Shown: positions 53,301 to 63,844, numbered from the stretch's first letter. The stretch: 64,000 nucleotides of DNA from Ectobius pallidus (GCA_964059195.1 CAXKWD010000009.1:151912778-151976777); one strand, 5' to 3'. Notes: generated from the sequence alone by a model not told the origin. A program made the numbers and translations.

Positions 53301-56300
53301 GCTCTCATGTGGACACGAGCCTTTATATAGAATAAGAGGCCGTGGAAGAGCAAGATAAACTTTCTACAAACAGTGGGTGAACAGTGGGTGGCCTGTAACT
53401 ACCCTCAGAGAATTTTTTCGAAAAAAAGTTTCAAATAAAAGTTTTAGCTCTCAGTAAAAGGAACACATGTGCAAATTTTAAAGAAAATCGTTAGAGCCGT
53501 TTTCGAGACAATCGCGAAAAACGAAAATTTCTTCATGTAAAGTCCCCTTAAAAATAAGAGAAATTTGTCGCCAATCTTCGAATCACATCTTCAGAAGGTA
53601 CCTGACCCAAATACGAAATTTTGTTTTCATACGATTCACCGTTTCGGAGCTAGCCTGTTCACAAACTTCCACACAGACAGACAGACACACACACAGACAT
53701 GTTTCCAAAAATAGTATTTTTGGATTCAGGGGGCCTTGAAACGGGTATATATGCTAAAAACTCAACTTCGAATTTTAGGGTCGAAAACAATACTTCCTCT
53801 ACCTATAGTACCTATGGTACGGGCAGAGGAAGTAAAAATAAGTTAATCAAAAACCAATTGAAAGTAACTTAAATCAGGCATTCATGCATAAAACAACATA
53901 TATCTTGGATTTTTGCCTAATTTGCTCCAGGAACAATATTTTATTATTTTGCTTGAAAATGTTTATGTGGAACCAACAAGTCTCACGGAGCGCATTATAA
54001 ATTTACTTAGGCCTAGAGTAGGCTATGATTTTCAATTGGATCAGTATCTTGATCAAAATCAGAAGGAGGAACTGGCCCTTGCTGGATATTGCATCAGAAT
54101 TACTCATTTCCATTCAGCTGGTTGCATTATTGCCTCCAGTGTCACTTACGTCGCTCTCACTCTCACTATCGCTAAATGTTAATTCTGGCACTTCACTATC
54201 TCTTCTAATAATTAATTTCAGAACCTGTAAGACACTTTCTTCTTGCCATTTTACCAAAAATAAGGGGAAAACACGGAACAAAAACAGCACGCTATTCACT
54301 AGATTCCCTGCATAATCCTCTAGTAAAGTCATCCTGGGCACTTGTATAAGGGAATTTCCAAGTCAGAGTGGTTGAAAGAACATTCTCCTTCCATCTTTTG
54401 AAGTTTTTATGAGCTTTGTGCATGAGGAGAGCCGGGTAGAGAACTCGTATATGGGTTTCCGCCTTGAAAGGGTTAATAATAATTATGAACATACACAAAA
54501 ATAGAATAACTGTGGAAATAGAAGAGTAAAGAGTCAATGCCAGGAATACATTTATTTTTTTTGGAGCTGAATCACTTGCAAGGAGGAACGTATTCCTCCC
54601 CCTGAACAGTTGCTGTCGTCAGCAAACTTTGTAAATGGTGCTGCATTCCCCCCAGCATTACTGGATATGACGGACTCACAGAGTTGCTCATAATTACCGT
54701 ATTGGCCCGAAAATAAGACGACCTCGAATGTAAGACGACCCTGAATTTTTGAAGGGTAGTTGCAAAAAATAAATAAAATAGCTTATTAGTACATTTTGCT
54801 TCACTTAAAACAAAATTTTGAAGTTCATGTCGTAACTTCTTCTCTCGCCTTTATTTACGCATCGAGACAATGGAGATGCTTTCTTTTCCACATAATCAGC
54901 CATGACTGGTGGTCAAACAAAAGATTTACGCGTAGAGAATAGAGACGCCAGGCAAGTAACAGTGCAGTCAGGATCAGAAGGTCCTGGTGCAGTACAAACA
55001 GAAGCACGAAGTCGGGAAATATTAGTTTGGTGAATTTCCGCACAGCTTTGACCTTGGGTCGGACGCACATCATTTGCTTGGGGATACCCGCTGCACACGT
55101 GCATAGCTGCTTTCAGGAATGGAGAGTTGTTGAGTCTTAGGCTGCGCGTATAAGACAAGTATAGTTTTTAAAAGCACATTTTCAGGGGGAAAACATCGTC
55201 TTATATTAGGGCCAATACGGTATCCAGTAGAAGAATAATTTTTTGCATTGCATCACAGTTACCACGTCCTTTCACAGCAAGTGTAAAGAACAATGCAGAT
55301 AAATATATCGCTCGTAGCATATTTTCCCAAAATAGATGTCATTTGAACATTGGAATTTTATTTGCTTATCTTTAACTAATGTTCAGTCAACTGGGATATT
55401 AGAACGAGCTTGGCAAACCCATTCCACCAGTTCTTCCTCCAAATCAGAGTGGTTTGTGCCTCGGATTTGTTTTCATTCACCAATCTTCGCATTTTGGAAT
55501 GCCTGTTTCTCAGTTATCTCTAGACTTGACAAGAAAAGTTAGAGTTCTGATAACTGTATTCCCTGCAATTTTGAAATTTCTGTTTTTGTTTTTTCCTCCT
55601 GGTGAAGGTATGCATGCAACTACTCATTTGGCTTCTTGTAGTTGGGCTACAAATACCTTAAAATCATTCAATTCTAATTACGTTTATAGCATAAACAATT
55701 GACTTCAGTGGATACAAAATGGCTGCCATTATGTGTGTGGCACGCACGAATGTGATGCTGAATGAACTGCAGCCTACTGTTGCAACATCTACCCAAAAAG
55801 AATTCTACTTCTTCACACCTATTAACTACGCCAGTAACAAACCATTTTCGGTTGCACATCGAACTTTCTACCCTCAACTCTCACACCATTTTGCACTGCA
55901 AATTCTTCGACCAGTCATTTTCATTCGCCACTTGTCTGTCTGCTGTAAAATTAAACACTGACCACCCCACAACTTGGACCACAAAACACGCTACCACGAA
56001 GTGTTAAAGGTGGACCAGGAGGGAATGAGTCATGCAGCTGTAAGCTCAAGGTCAAAGATGAAGCTAAACAATTTACCGCTATATCGAAAGATTGTCCAAC
56101 GTTACCTCTTTTATCCAAGTTTGAAACTTAAATTTTTGCAAATTTAATTTATTTTTTTTTAAATTGAGGTTAAAAAAATTAGGGGGGTCTTGTAGGCGAG
56201 GGGGTCCTATAGCCGAATAAATAAGGTAATCATTTAGTTTTGAGATATTTTGTTGTATACAACGGCAACGGCCTTCCGGACACCCATGTCTGTCACTGAA

Positions 56301-57577
56301 CAAAAATTGAGCGCCTTAAATGAGAAAACACCTTTTCAAATATTGAAAGAAGGATATTTGTGAAGGGATTAGTGGAAAGAGTATGACGCATGGTCATGCA
56401 TGGTACAGCAGGGTTAAGTATGACCCAAGTCCCGGTCCCAATCTGACTAATTACATGTTTGAATGTTCTTGGTTTCTCGCTTAACCCTTCGCGGGCGGAA
56501 ACTCATATATGGGACGCCTGTACCGATTCTACAGGGCGGCATCCCATATATGGGTCCCCTGATCGACTCATAATGTGACCGGCTTTTCTCACGCACTAAG
56601 TATGTAAAATCTTCAACAGATGGCAGGAGATTGTTCTCTTATCCACTGTGACTTGGGAATTCCCCAATACACGTGCCCAGGACGATTTTAGTAGAGGATT
56701 TCAGTGGCCGTGAGTAACTAGTGAACAGTGTGCACTATTCGTTCCGTGTTTTTCCCTTATTTTAGGTAAAATTGCAAAAAGAAAGTGTCCTACAGGTTCT
56801 GAAACTGAAGAATTAAGTATTCAAAGTGAAAGTGAAGTGTGTTTTTCCGAGATCGCTACCGGCAACGTTAATGAGAGTGAGAGCGACGTAAGTGACACTG
56901 GAGGCAATCGTGCGCCCACCTCAATAGAAGTGATTATTTTGATGCAGGCACAACATATATTACTACAATATATAATATCCAGCAAGGGCCAGTTCTGCCT
57001 TCTGATTTTGAACAAAATACTGATCCAATTGAGAATCACAGCCCACTGTAGGCCTATGTAAACTTATAATGCGCTCAGTGAGACTTGTGCCGTTTCCGCA
57101 TAAACATTTTCTCGCTAAATACTAAAAATCGTTCCTAGAGCAGATTAGGGGCAGAATTCGGAAAAACTCCAAGGTATATGTTGATTTTATGCATGAATGC
57201 GTGATTTAAGTTACTTTCAATTGGTTTTTCATTAACTTATTTTTTCTTTAAAAATGCTTTCCGCCCACAGCCATAAAACGTCGCCGCCCGCGAAGGGTTA
57301 ATACATTTACATTTGGCTTAGCAACCACACATTGCAAAACACAAACTTCAGTTGGGCATCCATTTTCGTAATCTTGATATCAATAGTCTGAATCTTTGCT
57401 CATGGGACCAGTCGTCATCTTGGTCTTTGTAGACGTCATTTTTTGATATTTTGTTGTAGTTGCTTCTCATTAGTTGTGTGCATATTCCCTTTCCTGTTTA
57501 ACATTAATTAACACTGTACTTTGATGTCTGTTTTCAGGCGAATGCGACGATTGGCGAACACTACACCAGGTTGGTGA
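44241..57577 (+). CDS. Snr1: Snr1 / SMARCB1 (INI1, SNF5), SWI/SNF chromatin-remodelling subunit
   Basis: Complete gene, nine coding exons: 44241-44321, 45509-45614, 47911-48040, 48122-48256, 48521-48648, 48726-48892, 50560-50750, 51301-51432, 57538-57577. Total 1110 nt, 369 residues, about the length of fly Snr1. The product is the core BAF/BAP subunit that contacts the nucleosome acidic patch. Domains: N-terminal winged helix (about 1-105), central linker with [19 protein letters not shown] (about 120-145), SNF5 repeat 1 (about 165-245, [18 protein letters not shown]), SNF5 repeat 2 (about 250-313, [19 protein letters not shown]), C-terminal basic helix (about 340-369, ending [11 protein letters not shown]). 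The start was chosen because the frame begins [14 protein letters not shown], matching the family N terminus. The last intron is 6.1 kb of nested transposons. Confidence 0.96.
45509..45614 (+). CDS. Snr1: Snr1 exon 2
   Basis: Acceptor cgccacag. It encodes [20 protein letters not shown] and ERKKLVEL, winged-helix domain. The donor that keeps frame is the weak site gttggt at 45615. The better-looking gtaact at 45619 leads to a frame break with every acceptor I tried. Confidence 0.88.
47911..48040 (+). CDS. Snr1: Snr1 exon 3
   Basis: The acceptor used here (aataaag, exon from 47911) gives ..[14 protein letters not shown], the same spacing as the family. An upstream acceptor (tttttttag at 47898) would add 12 nt in frame (VFNK). 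It encodes [20 protein letters not shown] and [10 protein letters not shown]; donor gtaagt. Confidence 0.88.
48122..48256 (+). CDS. Snr1: Snr1 exon 4
   Basis: Follows an 81-bp intron. It encodes [20 protein letters not shown] and [19 protein letters not shown]; donor gtaaat, phase 2, completing the Cys of FPLCFDD with the next exon. Confidence 0.93.
48265..48365 (-). repeat. Degenerate Penelope terminal unit in Snr1 intron 4
   Basis: Aligns on the minus strand with one arm of the 29.6 kb palindrome (GCCTCAG..GGC, CGTCGGAAT, CTGGTTAG.AGCC). The hammerhead-like GAAAC is GATAC. It occupies much of a 264-bp intron. Confidence 0.65.
48521..48648 (+). CDS. Snr1: Snr1 exon 5: SNF5 repeat 1
   Basis: Acceptor ttgtttcag, donor gtatgg. 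It encodes [20 protein letters not shown] then [20 protein letters not shown]. The preceding 264-bp intron contains a degenerate Penelope terminal unit (48265-48365). Confidence 0.94.
48726..48892 (+). CDS. Snr1: Snr1 exon 6: SNF5 repeat 1 end
   Basis: Follows a 77-bp intron. It encodes [36 protein letters not shown] and DQRVIIK; donor gtaagt, phase 0. Confidence 0.95.
49021..49764. mobile_element. Non-autonomous inverted-repeat element in Snr1 intron 6
   Basis: Left end ggagtacagccatttcataa and the complementary right end ttatgaaatggctgagtacc. Internally, tacgggtgggac recurs at about 49043, 49224 and 49391. Superfamily unclear; it abuts the pogo-like element at 49767. Confidence 0.55.
49767..50281 (+). 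mobile_element. Pogo-type deletion derivative 1 (CCGTATTGGCCCGAA ends)
   Basis: TA flanks at 49765-49766 and 50282-50283; termini CCGTATTGGCCCGAATATAA and their complement. Inside (about 50073) is a transposase start [14 protein letters not shown] and [10 protein letters not shown], like the N terminus of pogo/Tigger transposases; the rest is deleted. Confidence 0.75.
50368..50555 (-). pseudogene. Penelope C-terminal fragment abutting Snr1 exon 7
   Basis: Minus strand encodes [20 protein letters not shown], matching the post-GIY-YIG region of the other copies, and continues with decayed similarity to within about 20 bp of the exon acceptor. The pyrimidine tract and branch region of intron 6 therefore sit in or next to retroelement sequence. 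Confidence 0.65.
50560..50750 (+). CDS. Snr1: Snr1 exon 7: SNF5 repeat 2
   Basis: Acceptor tttgtttcag. It encodes [40 protein letters not shown] and [14 protein letters not shown]. The acceptor region directly abuts a Penelope C-terminal fragment on the opposite strand (50368-50555). Confidence 0.95.
50884..51013. repeat. Inverted unit with hammerhead-like loop in Snr1 intron 7
   Basis: Arms near 50884-50911 and 50980-51013 (aaaagtaaaaa..cacttttaa.tccact). The loop reads CCGATGATGGCAG then CTGAAACTAGTCCAG, reminiscent of the Penelope hammerhead end (GAAAC, palindrome ACTAGT, C) with a changed core. No clear target duplication. Confidence 0.45.
51301..51432 (+). CDS. Snr1: Snr1 exon 8
   Basis: Acceptor aattgcag, donor gtacac. 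It encodes [20 protein letters not shown] and [20 protein letters not shown], the start of the C-terminal helix. Confidence 0.94.
51649..53834 (+). mobile_element. Element family X copy 4, inside piggyBac and itself interrupted
   Basis: Left end aaaaaatctgatgtgaaagt with acttcctctgcccc, right end gggcagaggaagt, as in copy 5. It is split at 51946 by the element 51947-53322; the two halves join to a sequence collinear with copy 5 (cattcTTATA.AGAATAAGAGG). Confidence 0.8.
51947..53322. mobile_element. PIF/Harbinger-like MITE, innermost of the nest
   Basis: TTA target duplication (51944-51946, 53323-53325). Inverted termini of nearly 50 bp start AGGCTCGTGTCCACATGAGA and include gctgagagtgcgag and ctctcgagagt. 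The TTA duplication and GGCTCGTGTCCAC-type ends fit PIF/Harbinger. No transposase was recognised in 1.38 kb. Confidence 0.75.
54697..55220 (-). mobile_element. Pogo-type deletion derivative 2
   Basis: TA flanks 54695-54696 and 55221-55222; same termini as the copy at 49767 in opposite orientation. On the minus strand the transposase start reads [23 protein letters not shown], then a stop. The two copies share the same internal deletion, so they probably spread as a non-autonomous family. Confidence 0.75.
55330..55990 (-). pseudogene. Possible pogo-like transposase debris
   Basis: The minus strand contains a short [17 protein letters not shown] segment reminiscent of the CENP-B-type helix-turn-helix of pogo transposases, surrounded by stops. 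Weak call; the remainder (to 55990) is unassigned. Confidence 0.3.
56481..57301 (+). mobile_element. piggyBac-type deletion derivative copy 2
   Basis: TTAA at both ends (56481-56484, 57298-57301), termini CCCTTCGCGGGCGG and CCGCCCGCGAAGGG. It keeps an acidic N-terminal stretch ([18 protein letters not shown], then [13 protein letters not shown]), typical of piggyBac transposase starts; the catalytic domain is deleted. Lies 236 bp before Snr1 exon 9. Confidence 0.85.
57538..57577 (+). CDS. Snr1: Snr1 exon 9 (terminal)
   Basis: Acceptor gtctgttttcag, 40 nt. It encodes [11 protein letters not shown] and stop TGA at 57575-57577. This tiny exon is separated by 6.1 kb from exon 8, yet matches the invariant family C terminus. 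Confidence 0.93.
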
Positions 57578-57752
57578 AAGCCGGCGAGTGTGCAGTGTGC
57601 AACCGTACAAGAACACTTTTCTCTTAGGATCGAAAAACCGTCTGAAAGAATTTGAAAAAAGTAGAGGGCTACAAAAGTATGCTTTTCTTTCTTTTTCTAC
57701 ATGACAAGTACGCCACAGCTGACTACAGTAAGTGTTGAGTGTAACGTTTATA

Positions 57753-57758
57753 AATAAA
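57753..57758 (+). terminator. Polyadenylation signal of Snr1
   Basis: AATAAA lies 176 bp after the stop, followed by a GT-rich stretch (tgttcgtgattgttt). It is the first canonical signal downstream of Snr1. Confidence 0.6.
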
Positions 57759-57912
57759 CATGTTCGTGATTGTTTACTCAACTGCTAGAGGTTTTATTTA
57801 AATAATTTATTTATTGAATGATAATCATAACATATTTATTAATACTTATTTTTGTTTTTACATAAATCGCATGAATTACATGATCCTCTCTTTAATTGCA
57901 TTGATTTTCTGT

Positions 57913-58663
57913 AACAAAAAATCTGATGTGAAAGTCACATAACTTCCTCTGCCCAAATAAAAGTTAGCAGTATTCACATATCATTGTACAGAATCACAAG
58001 ACATAATTTTACGCTAATTATCCTATAAATACCTCAAACTTAAAAAAAAGAACAAGTGACTGCAGACGTTTATTGAACTTTCCGCCGTAAAGAATAATTT
58101 CCGAAATTTATCGAATATTTCCCTCAGATACTTCTTTACTCTATGCGTGGCCAACAATACATCTTTCTCGCTCCACATTCTTATACAGAATAAGAGGCCG
58201 TGAAAGAGCACAGTGGGTGAACAGTGGGTGGCTTGTAACTACCCTCAGAGAATTTTCTCGAAAAAATGTTTCAAATAAAAGTTTTAGCCCTTAGTATAAG
58301 CAACCCATGTGCAAAATTTAAAGAAAATCGTTAGAGCCGTTTTCGAGAAAATCGCGAAAAACGAAAATTTCTTCATGTAAAGTCCCCTTAAAAATAAGAG
58401 AAAATAGTCGCCAGTCTTATCCTCACATCTTCAGAAGGTACCTGACCCAAATACGAAATTTTGTTTTCATACGATTTTCCGTTTTGGAGCTAGCTTGTTC
58501 ACAGATATTACACACTGACACACAGACATGTTTCCAAAAATAGTATTTTTGGATTCTGGGGGCCTTGAAACGTGTATATATGCTAAAAACTCAACTTCGA
58601 ATTTTGGGGTCGAAAACAATACTTCCTCTACCTATAGTACCTATGGTACGGGCAGAGGAAGTA
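57913..58663 (+). mobile_element. Element family X copy 5 (reference copy)
   Basis: Left aaaaaatctgatgtgaaagt, then acttcctctgccc; right gggcagaggaagt (13-bp inverted motif). It is uninterrupted, 751 bp, non-coding, and collinear with the nested copy 4. Superfamily not recognised; at least five copies lie in this window. Confidence 0.75.
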
Positions 58664-60983
58664 ATATAAATAATTAAACAAATAGAACGAATCTTGTGCT
58701 TCCATATGGGCATAAAGATTCAAAATGAAACGATTAAAACGTACCACAGATTCATGAACCTTACCCAAATCATGCACAAACAAAGCAATTTATAATTAAA
58801 AAACTAAAATCCCGTTTTAAATGTATTTCATGATTATAGTGCAATGCCCAAGGAAAAAAGACCTCAGATTCGAGTTCGCTAGCCCAGAAAACCCCCATAA
58901 TGTGTTTTGTCCAAATCATCCAATGCTTTTTTTTTTTTTTCCTGGTTGCTATGGCAATTGAATACTGTCTTGTTAATAGGTGGTGTTGGCTGTGCGATGG
59001 GTTTTATTAAAACATTGAGTAAGCCCAGGTCTCAACATTGCCAACACATTTTCTAGCTAAATCAGGCCTGAAATAAGAAAAGAAATATTTCGTGAAACAT
59101 AATTCATGTGACAATCAATGTTGAATTTCATATGGTTTTTCTATTTTTCATAACTTTGAACTTTCAATTAATATTACTTGCTTAATAAATATTAATTAAT
59201 ATTTGCTTAATTAATATTAAAATGCTTCAACTGGGCTAGGCTTTGTCTAAATAAAAAAAGTTTGGCTTATATTCAGGTAAATACGGTATATAAACATATT
59301 TTACCTCCTCTCTAACACTCCCCTCGCAGAGTACTATTATAATTAAAGAGGCCTTGTGGCACTTGTCAGTGTTTATTTTGGTAACATTGCATATTAACAG
59401 ATGACCTGTTGTGATGTTTTTTGTGACCGTGCACGCATTTTCTGGATCCCTATCGACTTCATTGCCTGCATCCTAAAAGTGGGTTAATACCACTGATCCT
59501 TAGTTAGGTCGTGAGAGCAATGTTCAGTCTAGGAAAAGAACCAACTCCCTATATCCAATAAGCACTTACCTTTACTGCAATATCGTGCTTCTCCCATCTT
59601 TGTCCAAGTCATGGCAACTATTTATTGTTCTTTAAAAAATGATACCATTTTAAAATTTTGAAAGGGCAGGGTGTGGAATGTAAGTATAATGCAGATTATT
59701 GGTACTAGATGTAGGATAGTGAAGGAAAGACACATCCATATGCGACACTGCATCGTGCCACTCTGATGTAAAGCATGAAAGCACAGATTCCCACTCCATG
59801 ATCTGTTAAAATTCAGTACGGATGGGCATTATTCTCCAGAGCTTCCATCACCTCATGATATTCTCTGGCATTTCTTCCTAAGATATGACTTAAGAATGCT
59901 GTTCACATCTTGATTTATCCATTTTGACTCACAACTAAATTACCATCACCTCTGTCATAGATCACAGTTCTACCAAGCCACTGATGTGTTTTATGTGGTC
60001 TTTAGTTAGGTTATGAAGATGCCAGACTCTCCCATCTCATGGTACTTTGAGAAAAGAAAATGGTTGCCATGACTTACGCTCCATCCGTTGTATATCCTGT
60101 CCTTATTCCAATTCTTCTTTCAGATACAAGTGGAATCATATACCAGAGGGCCAGTTCATGGAGAAGACAAGCTTGGAGGTATATTCTAAGGTAAGGGTTT
60201 ACTTTGGATTTGTAATGTTAAGTATTTTAAAATAGCTTTCATTGGAAAACACTGTGTTTTGTTTCGTATGACTTTTTTTTATTTTTTTATTTATTATTAA
60301 AAGATCCTTGTCCTTGTCAACAGTCAAATCCTTCTCAGGAAGATCCTGATGCACACCTGGTGGACTTCTTTTGATCAGACTGTCTTTTTCAGATGTTTTT
60401 AATATAAATTTCCAGATCTATGCATAGGTGTGTGTAATTTTTCTTAAACTAGTAAGTAGCAAGTGCTTGGAGAGTTTGATAATGCGGTAATAATCAAAAG
60501 AATCATCTTTATTTAGATTTCTTAACGATCCTGAGAGGTAGTAATTTGTGAAACCTTGCATAGGTCACTGATACTTGCACGGCATAATTGTATAAAATAA
60601 GAAATAATTCTAGATGTTAGGATGAGTGATTTGGTTTTCAGTCAATTCAACTGTTTTGATTCAAGGCATAATGAATGTTACGAGAATATTTTTGTTTTAA
60701 TAATAAACATTGCAGACTAACGGCAGAACAATGTTATTTGTATTGCACTGTAACTTTTAACAGCAATGCTTAATTGCATGAAAAGCAAATAAGCTCGCTA
60801 GAGAGTGCTAGTCCAGTCCTGAGACATTGCTCTCAGAACCGTGTCCACTTAAAACAAAAATCGCATGAGTTTTCGTCTTGCATTTACTTACGAGATGCCT
60901 CTAACCTACAGACATGAGAGATACTGAACTCATTACAGCCTCAGAATAATTACTCTGTAGAGGAATCGATGATCGCCCGTAGT

Positions 60984-61445
60984 CCGTATTTTACGGACCA
61001 TAAGATGCACTTTTTTTATCTTGAAAACAGAGCCTTAAAAGTTGGGTGTGTCTAGTGGTCCCAAGTACACTAAAAAAATTTAAATAATCAATGCGAAAAG
61101 AAAGGAATATTGAGTTCTTTTATACAAAAGGAGTTGTCTCCGTTGGGTGGTTTAAATGAATGCAATGACCTCTAAACAGCCTTGTCCCTTTACATTAACT
61201 GTATGCTGAATTGAGGGTTAGAGGGTGTAAAAGTATTTTCAGGCTTTCATTTACCCGATGTTGCCTGTATGGAAGTGATTTTTGTACAATGCAGATTTTA
61301 AGTTAGAAGTGATTAACACCGATTCCATTGTACAAGGTTATAATGTGTTTATGTAATGAAGTATATTATTCCCTTTAAAATGTTTTGTTTCACATTAAAT
61401 TTCCATCCTAAAATTAAGGTGCGTCTTATGGTCTGTAAAATACGG
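60984..61445. mobile_element. Non-autonomous element with CCGTATTTTACGGACC ends
   Basis: Termini CCGTATTTTACGGACCATAA and the complement (ttatggtctgtaaaatacgg), with TA at the right flank. Related in end structure to the CCGTATTGG pogo-type copies but a different family. No coding sequence. Confidence 0.65.
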
Positions 61446-61611
61446 TACTGATCCGTGGAGATTATCAGTATTTCATTATGCTTCTTAAATAAATGTATTA
61501 TTCTTCAGTTATTCCCTCAAGCTTACTACACATGAACATTCAATTATATTATAATCCATTGGTATTGAGTAATTTTCGTTTTTAGAAAATTTAAATAAAT
61601 ATGGACTGACT

Positions 61612-61996
61612 GAAACCCTATAGCCCCCATGTTGGGGCGAAGGGGCCTCCAAGTGGAGGTTCCTGTTACCTACACGAATTTTGTAACACTTATATTCCAA
61701 GAGAGGGCAGAGGAACAGGTGGTAAGCCCATCGCCTCTCAACCCCAATGAGGAAACTAAGGTATTACTTGGACGTGAAATGGCCGAGAAATTTTGTCCAG
61801 AGGCTCTTTTTAGGCTTGGAGTTCTTTTACGTGCTGTAAATCTATGACAAGGCCCCCCCAGCTTAAAGTCCCTCCCGGAGGACTCTGTGCCCAGGATTTT
61901 TACATCCTGAAAACCCATTGACCGCGACCGGGTTTGATCCCGCAACCTTAGGATCCAGAGGCAGACATGCTACCTCTAGACCACCACGGCTGACAA
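61612..61996 (-). mobile_element. tRNA-derived SINE, second copy
   Basis: Minus strand reads gtcagccgtggtggtctaga with B-box-like gggatcaaaccc and ends in the ccaacatgggggctatagg block; same family as 38703-39086. Confidence 0.8.
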
Positions 61997-63732
61997 ATAA
62001 ATATGGAAGGCAAATTAAATAATTGAACATTTAGGGCCTATGTACAGGTCAATCAATATTTTAGAATTAATGTATAAATTGTACAGATATAATAAATTTA
62101 ATATCATGTATAGGTCCTAAAATCGACAATCATGAAATTTCTTTGTATCAGTTTTGTCATATGGCGTTGTTCGCACATTATCCACAAGGGGAGAACTCTC
62201 AGCTGTACCAAACAGATTCGTACAGTGTGAGATTAATTGCAAAGGCTGGTCCACCTGCGAGTTGACTTCTGAATGTTGCTCTCCACTAAATTTTTTTAAA
62301 GATTCTGCAATTGCAGTAATTAGTCTATTATTTTTTTCCGTGATTCCTGTATTCAAGATGGCTTGTGTTCCGTAAACACTCATTTTCCTCATAGAAACGA
62401 GCTGAGCAGTTTTGTTGTCTGTTCAGACTTATCGCCCCATGCTAGCTCTCCGAGAGGGCTCTCAGTTATCCGAAACCTATTTGATTTATGCGAGCTGCTC
62501 TGAGATTGCTTGCAAGGATAGATCCACCTGAGAGTGACGCGTTTTGATGTCTCCACTACCTCTCAGATGCGTGTCCACATACGAAAATACAACTCTCTAG
62601 AGTTTCTCGCACACCTATTATGTGGACACTAGCCTTAACGTATGCAGGTGGCAGGACTGGGGGTATGTGGTCAGCATGATGACTAATGCTTTCTGGCTAC
62701 TTTGTCGAGTAGCTCTTTAGTTGGTGTAAAGGCTTCCTACCTAGTAAAAAATCTGATGTTACTGGGATCAACCCGCCAATTTGAAATGAGCAACTCCAAC
62801 CACTGAGGGCATAATTGTTTAAGTTTGCCTATTTGCCTGATTTAATATAATTTAGTAGTAATCCCACTTGCATCTTGAAGATTTGTCGCATAAAAAAACG
62901 GAGAAGTAAAATTATAACTAAGGTGTTTGCAAGAAAAATGGGTTCATAAATCGCGCCGGAGACAGTGATAATGGTGCCAACATAAATTTACCACATCGTA
63001 ATTTATTATAATCAGATCCACTAATCATATTTTGCAAGTGAATGAGGAAATAAACATTATTTCGCAAAAATGTGTTCGTTACATTTGTTTAACTTTATTT
63101 ATGTTATTTATTTTTGTTCCAAGAATCTAAATTGCATATTGAATGTTGACCCCACTGTGAAGTGTGGGGACACCAACATTGATTATCGCTTCTTTGAGAG
63201 CATTGGCTACGTAATTAATTTTTAAGTGAATATTTTATCATTGTGCTTTATAAAATATTCTGTTACACCTAATTGAATATTTTGGCTGACAATATATGGC
63301 TGTTTGATCCGCGTGTCGTTATCGTTGTACTAGTATTTCTTTCTGTTGTGTGGTCAACTTGTTATTTGATGATTGGGCAGAATCTAGTCATGCCTTTCCC
63401 TCTCCATAATCTTTAGAGATCATTATTTATAAAAGGCAAGCGTCGTAGGCGGGCCGAAATTATGTATCTGTCGGGAGTTCGTGATCAGATTATTATGATC
63501 TCATAACTGCATGTTGCGAAAACGACAGTATTAAATAGGGCTTGATGGTGTAGTGAAGCTTAGCGGTGTGAAAAGTGATTCTGACAAGAGAAAGTTGTAC
63601 ACATTTCATGGTCATTATTAATCGTTGTGAGGTCATCTCAGTTTGCAAATACATGGAAGAACAGCTATAAACCTTTCGAACTTGAGAAGCATACAGCGTC
63701 GTCACGAACAAGGAAATTAATACAACGAAAAA

Positions 63733-63844
63733 ATGGATGTACGGAGACGAAATTTTCAAAATCCTTTCCCCCGACCATGGATGAAAGAGACAGGTGCCGC
63801 TGCACCCGCAAGTTCGGCCACAGGCCTGAAAGGAATTATAGCAG
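63733..63844 (+). CDS. sea: Probable first coding exon of mitochondrial citrate carrier (SLC25A1 / scheggia)
   Basis: ATG in good context (aaaaaATGG) opens 37 codons plus one base, with donor gtgcgt at 63845. It contains NFQNPFPRPWMKETG and GLKGIIAG. The GLKGIIAG-G start of the first transmembrane helix, preceded by an NPF..PWM leader, resembles insect tricarboxylate carriers of the SLC25 family, which exchange matrix citrate for malate. Only the N-terminal leader is in the window; the PX(D/E)XX(K/R) signature would lie in the next exon, so the family call rests on a short stretch. Confidence 0.55.

Larger units (their letters stand above)
51592..54476 (-). mobile_element. piggyBac-type element copy 1, host of a transposon nest
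   Basis: TTAA at both ends (51592-51595, 54473-54476), with CCCTT starts. Its right-end sequence (aacccttcatgggtggcgat..) and its continuation 53836-53880 match the intact copy at 56481-57301. The minus strand near 54114-54341 keeps an acidic transposase N terminus ([15 protein letters not shown]). Interrupted at about 51649-53834 by element family X. Confidence 0.8.
60797..62636. mobile_element. Old Harbinger-like MITE copy broken by two insertions
   Basis: The left part (gagacattgctctcagaacc, accgtgtccac) and right part (ctctagagtttctcgcacac, tgtggacactagcctt) match the termini and interior of 51947-53322. Inserted are the element at 60984-61445 and the SINE at 61612-61996. The left terminus is truncated. 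Confidence 0.6.
57578..63732. other. Snr1-citrate carrier intergenic region
   Basis: 6.2 kb: the Snr1 3' end, element family X copy 5, an old Harbinger-like copy interrupted by two insertions, then about 1.1 kb (62640-63732) of sequence upstream of the citrate-carrier exon in which nothing is identifiable. 58670-60790 is unassigned apart from a half MITE end near 59240-59290 (tttggcttatattcaggtaa then atacgg). Confidence 0.65.

Noticed and set aside
60122..60192. Short exon-like segment (acceptor cttctttcag, YKWNHIPEGQFMEKTSLEV, donor gtaagg)
   Set aside because: Splice sites look fair, but I recognise no family, and no flanking exons connect to it in frame.
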